Shown one piece after another: positions 1-9,934 of a stretch of 64,000 bases of DNA. Made by a program: the position numbers and the translations under genes. The notes beneath the pieces are model-generated. The model did no database searches. It was given only the letters and a program-made list of their open reading frames with translations, and was not told the DNA's origin. The number at the start of each line of letters is the position of its first letter. Within the stretch, counting starts at the first letter, position 1. The DNA comes from Pseudarthrobacter sp. Fe7 (GTDB taxonomy: Bacteria; Actinomycetota; Actinomycetes; Actinomycetales; Micrococcaceae): assembly GCA_024372495.1 (NCBI GenBank), contig CP099977.1, positions 3,410,001 to 3,474,000 of the forward strand. Direction: 5' to 3'.

Positions 1-1212
1 AGGGGGTCGAGGTCGGTGATGCGCATCGCGTAGGCCACCATGGAGCCTGCACCGGAACCACGCCCGGGACCTACGCGGATCCCGTTGTTCTTGGCCCAGT
101 TGATGAAGTCCGCAACCACCAGGAAGTAGCCGGGGAAGCCCATGGAGGTGATGACGCCGAGCTCGTAGTCAGCCTGCTTGCGGACCTCGTCCGGGATGCC
201 GCCCGGGTACCGGTACTGCAGGCCCTTGTCCACTTCCTTGACCAGCCAGGAGGTCTCGTCCTCGCCGGGCGGGCAGGGGAACCGTGGCATGAAGTTGGCG
301 TCCGTGTTGAAGGACACTCCGCAGCGTTCGGCAATCAGCAGGGTGTTGTCGCACGCGTCCGGGTGGTCGCGGAAAAGCTCCCGCATTTCCTGCGGGGACT
401 TAAGGTAGTAGCCGCTGCCGGAGAACGCGAACCGCGAACCGCCGTTGTCGTAGGTGGGTTCCAGCAGCGTCGATCCCGACTGGATGGCCAGCAGGGCCTC
501 GTGCGCCTTGGCGTCGTGTTCGTGCGTGTAGTGGAGGTCGTTCGTGGCCACCAGCGGCAGGTTCAGTTCCTTGGCCAGGCGCAGCAGGTCGCCGGTGACC
601 CTGCGTTCAATGTCCAGGCCATGGTCCATGAGTTCGCAGAAGTAGTTTTCCGCGCCAAAGATGTCACGGAACTCGGCCGCGGCCTCGACGGCCTCGCGGT
701 ACTGGCCCAGCCGGAGCCGGGTCTGGACCTCGCCGGAGGGGCAGCCCGTGGTGGCGATGAGCCCTTCGGAGTAGGTGTTCAGCAGTTCGCGGTCCAGCCG
801 GGGCCACTTGCCGAAGACCGAATCGAGGGAGGCGATGGACGAGGCCCGGAAGAGGTTCCGCATGCCCACGTTGTTGTAGCTCAGCAGCGTCATGTGGGTG
901 TAGGAACCACCGCCGGAGACGTCGTCCTTACGCTGGGATTCATCGCCCCAGCGCACACGCTCCTTGTCCGTCCGTGCGGTACCGGGCGTCACATAGGCTT
1001 CGACGCCAATGATCGGTTTGATGCCCTTGTCCGTGGCTTTGCGCCAGAAGTCGAACGCGCCGAACAGGTAGCCGTGGTCCGTGGTGGCGAGGGCCGGCAT
1101 GCCCAGGCGCTCAGTTTCGTCAAACAGCTCCCCCAGGCGGGCAGGCTCCATCCAGCATGGAATATTCGGTGTGGGTGTGCAGGTGGACAAACGAATCATT
1201 GCTGGAACTCAC
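1..1212 (-). CDS. dnaE: DNA polymerase III alpha subunit, N-terminal part
   Basis: Replicative polymerase catalytic subunit. The window holds only the first ~403 residues; the gene runs off the left edge. The PHP domain opens with [15 protein letters not shown] (about residues 8-22), and the polymerase signature [16 protein letters not shown] lies close to the window edge. The start is a GTG at 1212 reading VSSSNDSF. The frame breaks after MLDG: AGGCTC at 1143-1148 has one base too many, and reading AGCTC instead restores [19 protein letters not shown]. This is a core essential gene, so the break is probably a sequence error. Confidence 0.93.
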
Positions 1213-1261
1213 CGCACTATTCTAAGCGCTGCCCGTCTGCCGTTCTGCCAGCCGGTCCGTG

Positions 1262-2188
1262 TCAGGCCTGGCCCGATTCCAACACTTCCAGGGCATAGCT
1301 AAGGTCCTGCGGGTAGTCGCTGGTGACCGTGACCCGCTCCCCCGTCACGGGGTGGTCAAACGCCAGTTGGCGGGCGTGCAGCCACTGCCGCGTAAGCCCC
1401 AGGTTGGCTGCCAGCCGGGGATCGGCGCCATAGGTCAGGTCACCCGCGCAGGGGTGGCGGAGCGCGGAGAAGTGGACCCGGATCTGGTGCGTGCGGCCGG
1501 TTTCAAGGTGGACTTCCACCAGGCTGGCCTTGCCGAACGCCTCCAGGACTTCGTAGTGGGTTACGGAGGGGCGCCCGTCCTCAATGACGGCGAAACGCCA
1601 GTCGTGCCCGGGGTGGCGGCCGATGGGCGCATCGATGGTTCCCGTCAGGGGATCCGGAAGGCCCTGGACCACAGCGTGGTAGACCTTGTCCACCGTGCGC
1701 TCCTTGAAGGCGCGCTTGAGGGCTGTGTAGGCCCGCTCGGACTTGGCTACCACCATCACGCCGGAGGTGCCGACGTCGAGCCGGTGGACGATGCCGGCCC
1801 GCTCGGGGGCGCCCGAGGTGGAAATGCGGTAACCGGCGGCGACAAGACCACCCACCACAGTGGGTCCCACCCAGCCGGGCGAGGGATGGGCTGCCACACC
1901 GACGGGTTTGTCTACGACGACGAAATCGTCGTCGTCGAGCAGGATATTCAGGCCTTCCACAACTTCCTCCACGACTTCAAGCGGGTCCCGCCGTTCAGGG
2001 ACGGTGACCTCGAGGGTGTCCCCAGCCACGAGTTTTGCCGACTTGCCCACGGCCCTGCCCCGGTTCAGCACATGGCCCTCGGCCAGGAGTGATGCGGCGA
2101 CGGAGCGGGACACGCCGAGGATGCCGGCCAGTCCGGCGTCCGCCCGGGCCCCGCCGTACTCTTCGGCGACGACGATGCGCTCAGTCAT
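1262..2188 (-). CDS. RluA/RluD-family 23S rRNA pseudouridine synthase
   Basis: Converts uridine to pseudouridine in structured RNA, probably helix 69 of 23S rRNA as for RluD. The 308-residue protein has an N-terminal S4 RNA-binding domain (about residues 12-65). The catalytic domain carries [12 protein letters not shown], with catalytic Asp near residue 138. The ATG overlaps the end of lspA by 8 bp, so the two are translationally coupled, as in other actinobacteria. The exact target uridine cannot be read from the sequence. Confidence 0.9.
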   Translation of the reverse strand: MTERIVVAEEYGGARADAGLAGILGVSRSVAASLLAEGHVLNRGRAVGKSAKLVAGDTLEVTVPERRDPLEVVEEVVEGLNILLDDDDFVVVDKPVGVAAHPSPGWVGPTVVGGLVAAGYRISTSGAPERAGIVHRLDVGTSGVMVVAKSERAYTALKRAFKERTVDKVYHAVVQGLPDPLTGTIDAPIGRHPGHDWRFAVIEDGRPSVTHYEVLEAFGKASLVEVHLETGRTHQIRVHFSALRHPCAGDLTYGADPRLAANLGLTRQWLHARQLAFDHPVTGERVTVTSDYPQDLSYALEVLESGQA

Positions 2189-2753
2189 GGCCCGGCTTGT
2201 CCTTGTGTGCGCTTCCGAGCCGGGTTCCGTCCAGGGCGATTCCCCGGATGGTCAGGATGCAGATGATGGCGACGGCGGACACCACCGCGGAGTCGGCAAT
2301 GTTGAAGATGGCGAAGTTGGGGAACTGGATAAAGTCCACCACATGTCCCATGCCGAAGGACGGCTCGCGGAAGAGCCTGTCGGTGAGGTTCCCCAGGGCC
2401 CCGCCGAGCAGAAGGCCCAGCGCAAGCGACCACCAGGCCGAGCCCAGCCGCCGGACCTGGAGAAGGATGGCCACGGCCACACCGGCCATGATGATGGAAA
2501 ACACCCACGTGACGTTCTCGCCGATGGAAAATGCTGCGCCCGAGTTCCGGATGAAGTACCAGTGCAGCAGGGGCGGCAGCACCGGAATGCGCTCCCCTTC
2601 CACCATGGTGGAGGTGACCCAGAATTTCGTCAGCTGGTCCAGCACGTAGGCGAAGGCCGCAAACCCTGCGAACAGGGACAGCAGGACTGCCCTGCGGGGG
2701 CGCGGTGAGGGCGGAACAGGGCGTGCCGCGTCGGCGGCAAGTTCGTCAGTCAT
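2181..2753 (-). CDS. lspA: Lipoprotein signal peptidase (signal peptidase II)
   Basis: Cleaves prolipoprotein signal peptides in front of the lipidated Cys, in the membrane. The protein has 190 residues, four membrane segments and the two catalytic aspartates in GNLTDRLF (about D125) and FNIADSAV (about D154). [10 protein letters not shown] is the other conserved family motif. The ATG at 2753 is chosen because it gives the usual short basic N-terminus; a longer open frame reaching into divIVA exists only because of frame breaks there. It overlaps the downstream pseudouridine synthase by 8 bp. Confidence 0.93.
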   Translation of the reverse strand: MTDELAADAARPVPPSPRPRRAVLLSLFAGFAAFAYVLDQLTKFWVTSTMVEGERIPVLPPLLHWYFIRNSGAAFSIGENVTWVFSIIMAGVAVAILLQVRRLGSAWWSLALGLLLGGALGNLTDRLFREPSFGMGHVVDFIQFPNFAIFNIADSAVVSAVAIICILTIRGIALDGTRLGSAHKDKPGHD

Positions 2754-2790
2754 GGTGCTTTCAATTCGTGGAACTTCGGTATCAATGCCA

Positions 2791-2827
2791 AAAGCCGGTG
2801 GCCGAGGAATCCTCAGCCACCGGCTTT
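2791..2827 (-). terminator. Hairpin terminator after divIVA
   Basis: AAAGCCGGTGGC pairs with GCCACCGGCTTT, and an inner GAGGA/TCCTC stem extends the hairpin. It sits 21 bp past the divIVA stop and upstream of lspA, so it should separate the two transcripts. Confidence 0.75.
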
Positions 2828-2847
2828 CAGAATACGTGCTGCCAGAC

Positions 2848-3534
2848 TTAGTTGGCTTCGCTGACTTCCGGGGTCGCCACCGAGCCGCGGGCGTCCAGGT
2901 CGCGGAGCCTGGCCCTCGATGTAGGCCTTGAGGCGTGAGCGGTAGTCGCGCTCGAAGCCACGGAGCCTGCTCCACCTTGCGTTCCAGGACGGAGCGCTGC
3001 TGCTCCAGGGCGCCGAGGATCTTGCGGGACTTCTCCTGGGCGTCGTTGACGAGGCTGCTGGCTTCGATCTGCGCCTCGGCGATGATCTTGTCCTTCTGGG
3101 CCTGGCCGTCGGCGACGTGGCGGTCGTGCATCTGCTGTGCCATGGCGAGCAGGCCTGCAGCGGATTCAGCGGAAGCCGTGGCGGCGGCGGGCGCAGCCGG
3201 TGCGGCGGCGGCCGGAGCGGCTGGCTGGACGTCCTTCTTCTTGTTGGCTTCGGCAGCCTTGGCCTCGGCCTCTGCCTTCTCGCGGGCCTCGTCCTTGTCG
3301 GCCTTAACCGGCGCGGGAACCTTCTCCACCACGGGGGCAGCGGCGGAGCTTGCCGGAACGCTGGAACCTGCATCGGCGAGCTTCTTGCGGAGCCTCGTCG
3401 TTTTCCTGGTTCAGGCGGCGGAGTTCGACGACGATTTCGTCCAGGAAGTCGTCAACTTCGTCCTGGTCATAGCCCTCACGGAACTTGGTGGGCTGAAAGC
3501 GCTTGTTGACAACGTCTTCTGGCGTCAAAGCCAT
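2848..3534 (-). CDS. divIVA: DivIVA / Wag31 polar growth protein
   Basis: Coiled-coil scaffold that marks the poles and organises polar peptidoglycan synthesis in actinobacteria. It begins MALTPEDVVNKRFQPTKF, the standard DivIVA membrane-binding N-terminus. A first coiled coil follows, then an Ala/Pro/Lys-rich linker (about residues 65-115) and a second coiled coil. Restored length is 227 residues. The frame breaks three times, each time at an AGCTC that reads AGGCTC on the coding strand (2905-2910, 2963-2968, 3390-3395). Removing one base at each gives ENDELRKKLADAG, VEQLRGFERDY and EGQLRDLDARG. A protein this central is unlikely to be truly broken. Confidence 0.92.
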
Positions 3535-3654
3535 CTGGTCACCTCACTGGTCTGGTTAGTCAGTAGGCCTTCCGGCCGTCAAAACTAAGGTACCTAAATT
3601 TGGTCTGCTTACTCTAATTCAACACTGCGGTGTCAAACGGGAGGTTTCTTCGCT

Positions 3655-3996
3655 TTACAGTAGCTGTTCCGGGACGGAACACACCGCATTGCGGGGGTCG
3701 GTTGGTAAATCAGGCCAGTCCCTGGTGACGTTCATCGCGATACTGACGCCGATGAACAGGATCAGGAAGCCCAGGTCCAGGGAGACACCCCCGAGCCGAA
3801 GCGGCGGAATCAGCCGCCGCAGCCCCTTGAGGGGCGGATCCGTAATGGAGTAGACGGCGTGTGCCACCACCAGGGCCGCGCCGCGGGGACGCCATTCCCT
3901 GGCGAACATCTGCACCCAGTCGAACACCAGGCGGATGATGAGCGCTACGAAGAACAGCAGCAGGGCGAGATAGAGAAGTCCGAAAACAATTCCCAT
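3655..3996 (-). CDS. YggT-family membrane protein
   Basis: Small integral membrane protein of 113 residues with two hydrophobic segments, about residues 3-25 and 70-92, separated by a basic loop. The family sits beside sepF and divIVA in most actinobacteria (Rv2146c in M. tuberculosis). Its biochemical role is unknown. Position between sepF and divIVA suggests an accessory role at the division site or pole. Confidence 0.87.
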   Translation of the reverse strand: MGIVFGLLYLALLLFFVALIIRLVFDWVQMFAREWRPRGAALVVAHAVYSITDPPLKGLRRLIPPLRLGGVSLDLGFLILFIGVSIAMNVTRDWPDLPTDPRNAVCSVPEQLL

Positions 3997-4081
3997 GACT
4001 TATTTCATATCTCCATATTCGCGCGGCCCGTCCGTTGGGTTGACCGCTGTTGTACTGCTGGTCTCTTATCTATTTCAGCAC

Positions 4082-4112
4082 AGATGCCAGACAGGTGTCC
4101 CTGCCTGGCATC
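4082..4112 (-). terminator. Stem-loop downstream of sepF
   Basis: AGATGCCAGACAGG and CCTGCCTGGCATCT form a 14-bp stem with one mismatch and a TGTC loop, 19 bp past the sepF stop. No U-run follows, so it may be an RNA-stabilising or weak termination element. Confidence 0.5.
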
Positions 4113-4130
4113 TCCGTACAGCCTTTTCGC

Positions 4131-4661
4131 CTAGCTTTGGTTGAAGAAGCTGGCCTGCGTGTCGCTGGCCTTCTTGTCGTCGCCGATCACTTCGACGTAT
4201 GACGGTGAGAGCAGGAACACTTTGTTGGTGACCCGCTCGATGCTTCCGCGCAGGCCAAAGACGAGCCCTGCCGAGAAATCAACCAGGCGTTTGGCATCAG
4301 CCTCGCCCATGTCTGTGACGTTCATGATCACAGGAATGCCGTCCCGGAAGCTCTCACCGATGAGCTTGGCATCGTTGTACGAGCGGGGGTGGATGGTGGT
4401 GATCTGGCGCAGACCGGTGTTCTCTTCACGGCTCGAGGCCGCACGCTTTATGGGTGTCACAGGGGCGCGGTATTCCTCTTCAGGGGCGTAGGACGCCTCG
4501 CGGCTGACTTCGCGGACCGGCGCCGGTGCACGGCGTTCCTCGCGGTCAACTTCCATCGGTTCGTCCTCATCCTTACGTGTGGTCTGTTGCTCGGACTCGT
4601 AATGCTCATCGCCGTCGGCGAGCCCAAGATAGATCATTGTCTTGCGCAGAGCGCCGGCCAT
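4131..4661 (-). CDS. sepF: Cell division protein SepF
   Basis: FtsZ-binding membrane anchor of the Z-ring. The protein has 176 residues: a short amphipathic N-terminus ([14 protein letters not shown]), an acidic and charged linker to about residue 85, and a C-terminal SepF domain (about 86-170) with [19 protein letters not shown] and [14 protein letters not shown]. It lies between yggS and yggT in the usual actinobacterial order. In actinobacteria lacking FtsA and ZipA, SepF is the main FtsZ tether. Confidence 0.93.
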   Translation of the reverse strand: MAGALRKTMIYLGLADGDEHYESEQQTTRKDEDEPMEVDREERRAPAPVREVSREASYAPEEEYRAPVTPIKRAASSREENTGLRQITTIHPRSYNDAKLIGESFRDGIPVIMNVTDMGEADAKRLVDFSAGLVFGLRGSIERVTNKVFLLSPSYVEVIGDDKKASDTQASFFNQS

Positions 4662-4751
4662 GGTCGACTCCTAATCGTGTCCCGTAAGCGGGCCGCCCAA
4701 TGATTTGACAGCACTGGAGTCCCCCGCCCATCACTTCCAATAGGTCCGACG

Positions 4752-5504
4752 CTACCCCACGGCGGGACGGGAACCGAGAATATCGGAACCGATTCGCAGG
4801 TGTGTCGCTCCGAACTTGATGGCTGCCTCCAGGTCCTGGCTCATGCCTGCCGAAATGCCCCCGGCGCCCGGGTACCCTGCCACCAGGCGGGCGGAAATCC
4901 CGGCCAGCTTTTCGAATGCCGGCTCCGGCGGCGCGCCCAGCGGCGCGACGGCCATGACGCCGGCCAGGTTCAGGGCGTCCGACGCCGCGATCCGCTCGGC
5001 CAATAGGGGCACGTCGGTGGGGGCCGCCCCGCCGCGGTGGGTGCCGCCGTCGTCCTCAAGGCTGACCTGGATGAAGCAGTCCAGTGGCGCACGGCCGGTA
5101 GCGTCCATCCGGCTCTGTACAGCCTTGCCCAGGGCATCCACAAGTTGCGGCCGGTCCACCGAGTGGACCGCGGCGGCGTAGCGGGCCACGGACTTGGCCT
5201 TCTTTGTCTGCAGCTGGCCCACAAAGTGCCAGGTCAGGGCAAGATCGGCCAGCTCGAGCGCCTTCGCGGCGGCCTCCTGGTCACGGTTCTCGCCCACGTC
5301 GGTAACCCCCAGGGCAGCCAGGCGCCGGATGTCCTCTGCCGGGTGGAATTTAGTAACCACGATCAGCGCGGGCAGGCGTTCCCCGCGGCCGGCGCTTTTG
5401 GCGGCCCCGGCAATGCGCTTCCGCACCGCGGCGAGCCGGCCGGCGAGTTCCGCGCTGCGGGGATCATTGCTTTGCCCCTGACCGCTTCCTGGCAGATCAG
5501 CCAT
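4752..5504 (-). CDS. yggS: YggS-family PLP homeostasis protein
   Basis: PLP-binding single-domain alanine-racemase-fold protein involved in vitamin B6 and amino-acid homeostasis. The 250-residue protein carries the PLP lysine in LIVVTKFHP (about K52), then GENRDQEAAAKA and the phosphate-binding region SAGMSQDLEAAIKFGATHLR. In the family the first motif usually reads GENRVQE; D replaces V here. The ATG at 5504 overlaps the end of pgeF, so the two genes are coupled. Confidence 0.9.
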   Translation of the reverse strand: MADLPGSGQGQSNDPRSAELAGRLAAVRKRIAGAAKSAGRGERLPALIVVTKFHPAEDIRRLAALGVTDVGENRDQEAAAKALELADLALTWHFVGQLQTKKAKSVARYAAAVHSVDRPQLVDALGKAVQSRMDATGRAPLDCFIQVSLEDDGGTHRGGAAPTDVPLLAERIAASDALNLAGVMAVAPLGAPPEPAFEKLAGISARLVAGYPGAGGISAGMSQDLEAAIKFGATHLRIGSDILGSRPAVG

Positions 5505-6187
5505 GGCACCAGACCAACCCGGCGAAACGGCCCGTATTACGGTCCCTGCGGTACGAAAAGAGCGTTTCCGTCTCGAGCGTGCAGGCACCGGCGTACTCAA
5601 CCGCCACCCCGGCAGCCTCGAGCCTGGGCCCGTGCGCCGGCGGGAAGGTCCAGCGCAGGCGTTCCCCAGCTGGTGGTGCTCCGCGTTGCCGGAACCAGGG
5701 CCGACACCTCCTCGCGCAGGGCGGCGGGAACTTCGTAGCATGACCCGCAGATCGACGGCCCCAGCCAGGCACGGATCCGGGATGCGCCAAGGGACTCCAT
5801 GCTGTCCACGGCAGCGGGAATGACTCCGTTTGCGATGCCGGGGCGGCCGGCGTGCACGGCGGCAAGGACCGGACCGCTCCCGGACTCCCCCGCCAGCAGC
5901 ACCGGGATGCAGTCCGCCACCATGACAGCCAGCGGCAGCCCGAGTGACACCATGGCATCGGCCTCAGGAGCGGGAGACTCCGCGTCCATCATCGCCACGG
6001 TGTTGCCGTGAACCTGGTTCATGAAGCGCAGCGAGCCGGACTCGGCGCCAACGGATTGCTCCAGGCGTGACCTGCGCTCCAGGACCGCGGCGGGATTGTC
6101 CCCCACATGCAGCGCTAGGTTTCCCGCACCCGCATCGGTGAATGCGGCCGACACCCCGGGCAGGATGTCGGCGCGCCAATGGAACAA
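5497..6187 (-). CDS. pgeF: Multicopper-type laccase-domain protein (PgeF/YlmD/YfiH)
   Basis: Family of purine-nucleoside phosphorylase/adenosine deaminase-like enzymes; PgeF removes misincorporated L-Ser from UDP-MurNAc peptide in E. coli. The metal ligands are visible in NQVHGNTV (His), VADCIPVL (Cys) and AAVHAGRPG (His). Restored length is 229 residues. AGGCTCGAG at 5620-5625 has one base too many; correcting it joins PAGARAQ to LEAAGVAVEYAGACT. Start is a TTG at 6187, just after the ftsZ stop, so it belongs to the dcw transcript. Confidence 0.87.
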
Positions 6188-6195
6188 ACCGGTGC

Positions 6196-7448
6196 CTACT
6201 TCAGGAAGTCGGGAACATCCAGGTCATCCGGGTGGGTTCCGGTCATGTCCGGCTCCACCACGGAGGGCAGGTCGACGTCGAAGCCCGAGTCGGCGGGGAC
6301 AGGCGTGGGACGCTGCTGGCCCCAGTTACTGAGTCCTGCGGCACCGACACCTGCGTGGATCGGCTGGACGTTCTGCTGGTGGTTTCCGTTGCCCTGGTGG
6401 TTTCCACCTTGGGCGTGCGCGGAGGCGGGAGCGGCAGCAGGGGCCGCGGGCCGCTGGGGGCGGCCTGCGGCTGGGACTGGTCCATGGACGGCGATGTGGC
6501 CTTGACGTCGTCAAAACCGGCGGCGATCACGGTCACGCGCGCTTCGTCACCCAGGGCGTCGTCGATCACGGCGCCGAAGATGATGTTGGCTTCAGGGTGG
6601 GCCACTTCCTGGACCAGGCGGGCTGCCTCGTTGATCTCGAACAGGCCCAGGTCCGAGCCGCCCTGGATGGACAGCAGCACGCCGTGGGCGCCGTCGATGG
6701 AAGCTTCCAGCAGCGGCGAGGCAATGGCAAGTTCGGCGGCCTTGACGGCTCGGTCTTCGCCGCGGGCGGAACCGATGCCCATGAGGGCGGAGCCGGCTCC
6801 CTGCATGACGGACTTGACGTCCGCGAAGTCGAGGTTGATCAGGCCCGGCGTGGTGATGAGGTCGGTGATGCCCTGGACACCGGACAGCAGGACCTGGTCA
6901 GCGGAGCGGAACGCGTCAAGGACGGACACGTTGCGGTCGCTGATGGACAGCAGGCGGTCGTTGGGGATCACGATCAGGGTGTCCACCTCGTCGCGCAGGG
7001 CGTCGATGCCAGCCTCGGCGGACCCGGCGCGCCGGCGGCCTTCGAAGGTGAAGGGACGGGTGACCACGCCGATGGTCAGGGCACCGAGCGAGCGTGCGAT
7101 CCGGGCGACGACGGGTGCGCCGCCGGTACCTGTGCCGCCACCTTCGCCGGCGGTCACGAAGACCATGTCAGCGCCTCGGAGGACTTCCTCGATCTCGTCC
7201 GCGTGGTCCTCGGCAGCCTGCTTGCCCACCTCGGGGTTGGCGCCGGCACCGAGGCCGCGGGTCAGCTCGCGGCCGACGTCGAGCTTGACGTCGGCGTCAC
7301 TCATCAGCAGGGCCTGGGCGTCGGTGTTGATGGCGATGAATTCAACACCCCTGAGGCCGACCTCGATCATGCGGTTGACTGCGTTCACGCCACCGCCGCC
7401 GATGCCGACGACTTTGATGACGGCCAAGTAATTCTGCGGAGCTGCCAC
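6196..7448 (-). CDS. ftsZ: Cell division GTPase FtsZ
   Basis: Tubulin-like GTPase forming the Z-ring. The N-terminal GTPase domain has [14 protein letters not shown] and the tubulin signature [12 protein letters not shown]. The C-terminal domain runs to about residue 315, then a Pro/Ala/Gln-rich linker ends in the SepF-binding peptide [10 protein letters not shown]. Restored length is 417 residues. The frame breaks in the linker because a C-run on the coding strand (6456-6460, five bases) is probably one short; six bases give [15 protein letters not shown] and carry the frame to DVPDFLK. A palindrome lies upstream. Confidence 0.95.
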
Positions 7449-7511
7449 GTTACGTGTCCCTTGTTCGTGTCTTATTGCGAAAACTGATGGAGAGCTTGAA
7501 GCCAGAAACCT

Positions 7512-7532
7512 TAACCTTCGAGTTGAAGGTTA
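7512..7532. promoter_or_regulatory. Palindrome upstream of ftsZ, candidate MerR-type operator
   Basis: TAACCTTC and GAAGGTTA form a perfect 8-bp inverted repeat with a 5-bp spacer, 64 bp upstream of ftsZ in the AT-rich ftsQ-ftsZ gap (7449-7632). The nonamer CTTAACCTT at 7510-7518 also occurs upstream of the second merR gene (43701-43709). FtsR, a MerR protein encoded in this window, activates ftsZ in Corynebacterium glutamicum, so this is a natural candidate site. The assignment is inference. Confidence 0.45.
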
Positions 7533-7632
7533 TAGTTATGTCAAGTAACTCTTGTCTGTGACGGTATTTCCTCTGGTGCGCACATTCAATAACCGGGTCC
7601 GCGTGTCGGATTAATACCGGGAAAGAAAGCGC

Positions 7633-8565
7633 TCAGCGCGTCACGGGGTGCCGGGGCACACTGACATCGTAGACCCTGACCGGGTTCTTGGGATCCGCCG
7701 GAGCCTTGAGCAGGGCTGCCAGGACTTTGGCCTTGAGCTCCTTCTCCGAGGCGTTGCCCCACACGATCGTCTGGCCGTCAACGAGCTTGAGTTCAACGGC
7801 GTCCACGGACTGCGCCGACGCGTTGGACAGCTTTGCCAGGACGTCGGCAGGGAGGGCACCAAGCACTGCCGCGGTGGCGCGGAACAGGTCCTGGCCGATT
7901 GCGCCGGCACCGCCGTCGATGACCGGCAGCGAGGCCGACGCCGGGTCACCGGTGGTTGCCGCCTGGACGCCGTCGACGTCTACCGCCTGGTACTGCTCCC
8001 CCTGCTTGACCAGGGCCACCGGCACCCGCTCATGCACGGCAACGGCGAGGGTGGACGGCGGACGCGCCTCGACGGAGACAGATTTGACCTGGACCAGGGA
8101 GCCGAGAAGTCCCCGCACGTCGTCGGCGCTGATCTGGGGCAGCGGCTTGCCGCGCAGGGGTTCCAGCGCGGCCTGCACTTGGGCAGGGGTGACAAACCGG
8201 GTGCCCGTGACGGAGATGGTCTGCAGGGCGAGGACCGGTGAATAGACGGCCCCCGCCAGCAGCCCCGCTACCAGCGCAAGCACCGTTCCCACGGTGAGCA
8301 GGACTTTCTTCCGGCGGCGCCGGCCCTTGGGCTCGGGGAACGCCAGGACTGTTGCCCCGGAAGGTTTCTGCGCCGCTGCCGGCTTGTGCGCCGCCTGCTC
8401 AGGGACACTGCGCGATGCGGTGATCACGTCACCGCCGGCGGGGGCGCCCGGCGTTCCGGACGGTCCCGGCGTTCCGGACGGTGTCTCCGCGCCCTTGGCG
8501 GCCGATGCGTCCGGGCTGCCTTTCCGTTTGGGCGGGGCGTAGGTGGGACGGCGGGAGCTAGGCAT
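7633..8565 (-). CDS. ftsQ: Cell division protein FtsQ
   Basis: Bitopic divisome protein linking early and late division proteins. The protein has 310 residues: a cytoplasmic Pro/Ala/Gly-rich tail to about residue 80, the basic patch GRRRRKK, one membrane helix (about 88-108) and a POTRA domain starting LQTISVTGTRFVTPAQV. ATG at 8565 lies inside the last codons of murC (8-bp overlap), supporting this start over the upstream in-frame TTG/GTG options. Followed by a 184-bp gap that carries the ftsZ promoter region. Confidence 0.92.
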   Translation of the reverse strand: MPSSRRPTYAPPKRKGSPDASAAKGAETPSGTPGPSGTPGAPAGGDVITASRSVPEQAAHKPAAAQKPSGATVLAFPEPKGRRRRKKVLLTVGTVLALVAGLLAGAVYSPVLALQTISVTGTRFVTPAQVQAALEPLRGKPLPQISADDVRGLLGSLVQVKSVSVEARPPSTLAVAVHERVPVALVKQGEQYQAVDVDGVQAATTGDPASASLPVIDGGAGAIGQDLFRATAAVLGALPADVLAKLSNASAQSVDAVELKLVDGQTIVWGNASEKELKAKVLAALLKAPADPKNPVRVYDVSVPRHPVTR

Positions 8566-9934
8566 GCAGCGCCTCCACAATCCGCGGACCGTAGGCCGTG
8601 ACGTCCCCTGCGCCTACCGTGAGGATTACGTCCCCGTCGGCGGCGGCTTCCACTAAGGCGCCGACGGCGTCGTCCGCACCTGCCAGCCGCCCGCCCTCTG
8701 TGAGGTGATCGGCGATGAGCTGGCTGGTGACGCCGGGAATGGGATCCTCCCGGGCGGGGTAAATTTCCAGCACCAGGGCGGTATCGGCAAGATTGAGCGC
8801 GTCCGCAAACTGGGCAGCGAACTCGCGGGTGCGGGAAAACAAGTGCGGCTGGAACAGGACGTGGACCCGGTGGCCGCCTGCCAACGAACGGGCTGCGGTG
8901 AGGGCGGCACGGACCTCCGTGGGGTGGTGGGCGTAGTCGTCGAAGACCCTGACACCGCGCGCCGAGCCCTTCAGTTCGAAGCGGCGGGACGCGCCGGCGA
9001 AGTGGGCCAGGCCGTCGGCCGCCGCCGCCGGGTCCACGCCGAGTTCGAGCGCCACCGCAAAGGCGGCTGCGGCGTTCAGGGCGTTGTGGCGTCCGGGTAC
9101 CTGCAGCGACAACCCGTAGCGGGCACCGCCTGCAGACACGGCAACATGGCCGGGTCCATCGTCGTACAGCCGGACGTCCGCCGCCTCGTTGGTGCCGTAC
9201 AGGACCACCCGGGTGTTGCCCCTCGTCCGCGTCCGCTCCGCCAGGGCCAGCGCCCCGGCGTCGTCCGCGCAGGCCACCAGGAGGCCGTCCGCGGGCAGCA
9301 GCGCGGTGAAGCGGTCGAAGGACTCATACACGGCTTCAGCGGTGCCGTAGTAGTCGAGGTGGTCGGGCTCCACGTTGGTGACGACGGCGATACGGGGCCG
9401 GTAGTTCAGGAATGACCCGTCCGATTCGTCTGCCTCGGCGACAAAGATGCCGGATTTGCCGTTGGCAGCGTTGACCCCAAGCGCGGGGATGTTGGCGCCC
9501 ACGGCGAAGGACGGGTCCAGGCCCGCTGCCTGCAGCATCACGGTGACCATGGACGTGGTGGTTGACTTGCCGTGCGTTCCCGCCACCGTGACCACGGTGT
9601 CATCCCCCATGGTCGCTGCCAGCGCCTGGGACCGGTGCAGCACCGGGAGTCCTGCCTGGCGCGCGGAAGCCAGCTCGGGGTTGTCGTCCCGGATCGCCGA
9701 ACCCGCAACCACGGTCTGCGCGTCCGCAAGGTTGCCGGCAGCGTAACCGACGGCGATGCGGGCACCGGCCGCGGCGAGGTCTGCCATGACAGGGAGGTCC
9801 TTGGCGTCGGAGCCGCTGACGGGAACGCCGCGCGCCACCATGATGCGGGCCACGGCGGACATACCTACTCCCCCGATACCGATGAAGTGCACCTTGCCGA
9901 GGGATTCCAGGCCGGGGGTGGTGTGGACGTTCAT
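8558..9934 (-). CDS. murC: UDP-N-acetylmuramate--L-alanine ligase
   Basis: Adds L-Ala to UDP-MurNAc using ATP, the first amino acid of the peptidoglycan stem. The 458-residue protein has an N-terminal Rossmann domain ([13 protein letters not shown], about 17-29), the Mur-ligase ATP loop [11 protein letters not shown] (about 117-127), the central domain motif YAHHPTEV, and a C-terminal domain. It overlaps murG by 4 bp upstream and ftsQ by 8 bp downstream. Confidence 0.95.
   Translation of the reverse strand: MNVHTTPGLESLGKVHFIGIGGVGMSAVARIMVARGVPVSGSDAKDLPVMADLAAAGARIAVGYAAGNLADAQTVVAGSAIRDDNPELASARQAGLPVLHRSQALAATMGDDTVVTVAGTHGKSTTTSMVTVMLQAAGLDPSFAVGANIPALGVNAANGKSGIFVAEADESDGSFLNYRPRIAVVTNVEPDHLDYYGTAEAVYESFDRFTALLPADGLLVACADDAGALALAERTRTRGNTRVVLYGTNEAADVRLYDDGPGHVAVSAGGARYGLSLQVPGRHNALNAAAAFAVALELGVDPAAAADGLAHFAGASRRFELKGSARGVRVFDDYAHHPTEVRAALTAARSLAGGHRVHVLFQPHLFSRTREFAAQFADALNLADTALVLEIYPAREDPIPGVTSQLIADHLTEGGRLAGADDAVGALVEAAADGDVILTVGAGDVTAYGPRIVEALHA

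Noticed and set aside
2181..3332. Open frame joining the second half of DivIVA to LspA (383 residues)
   Set aside because: It exists only because of extra bases in divIVA; lspA has its own ATG at 2753 with the normal family length, and a hairpin terminator separates the genes.
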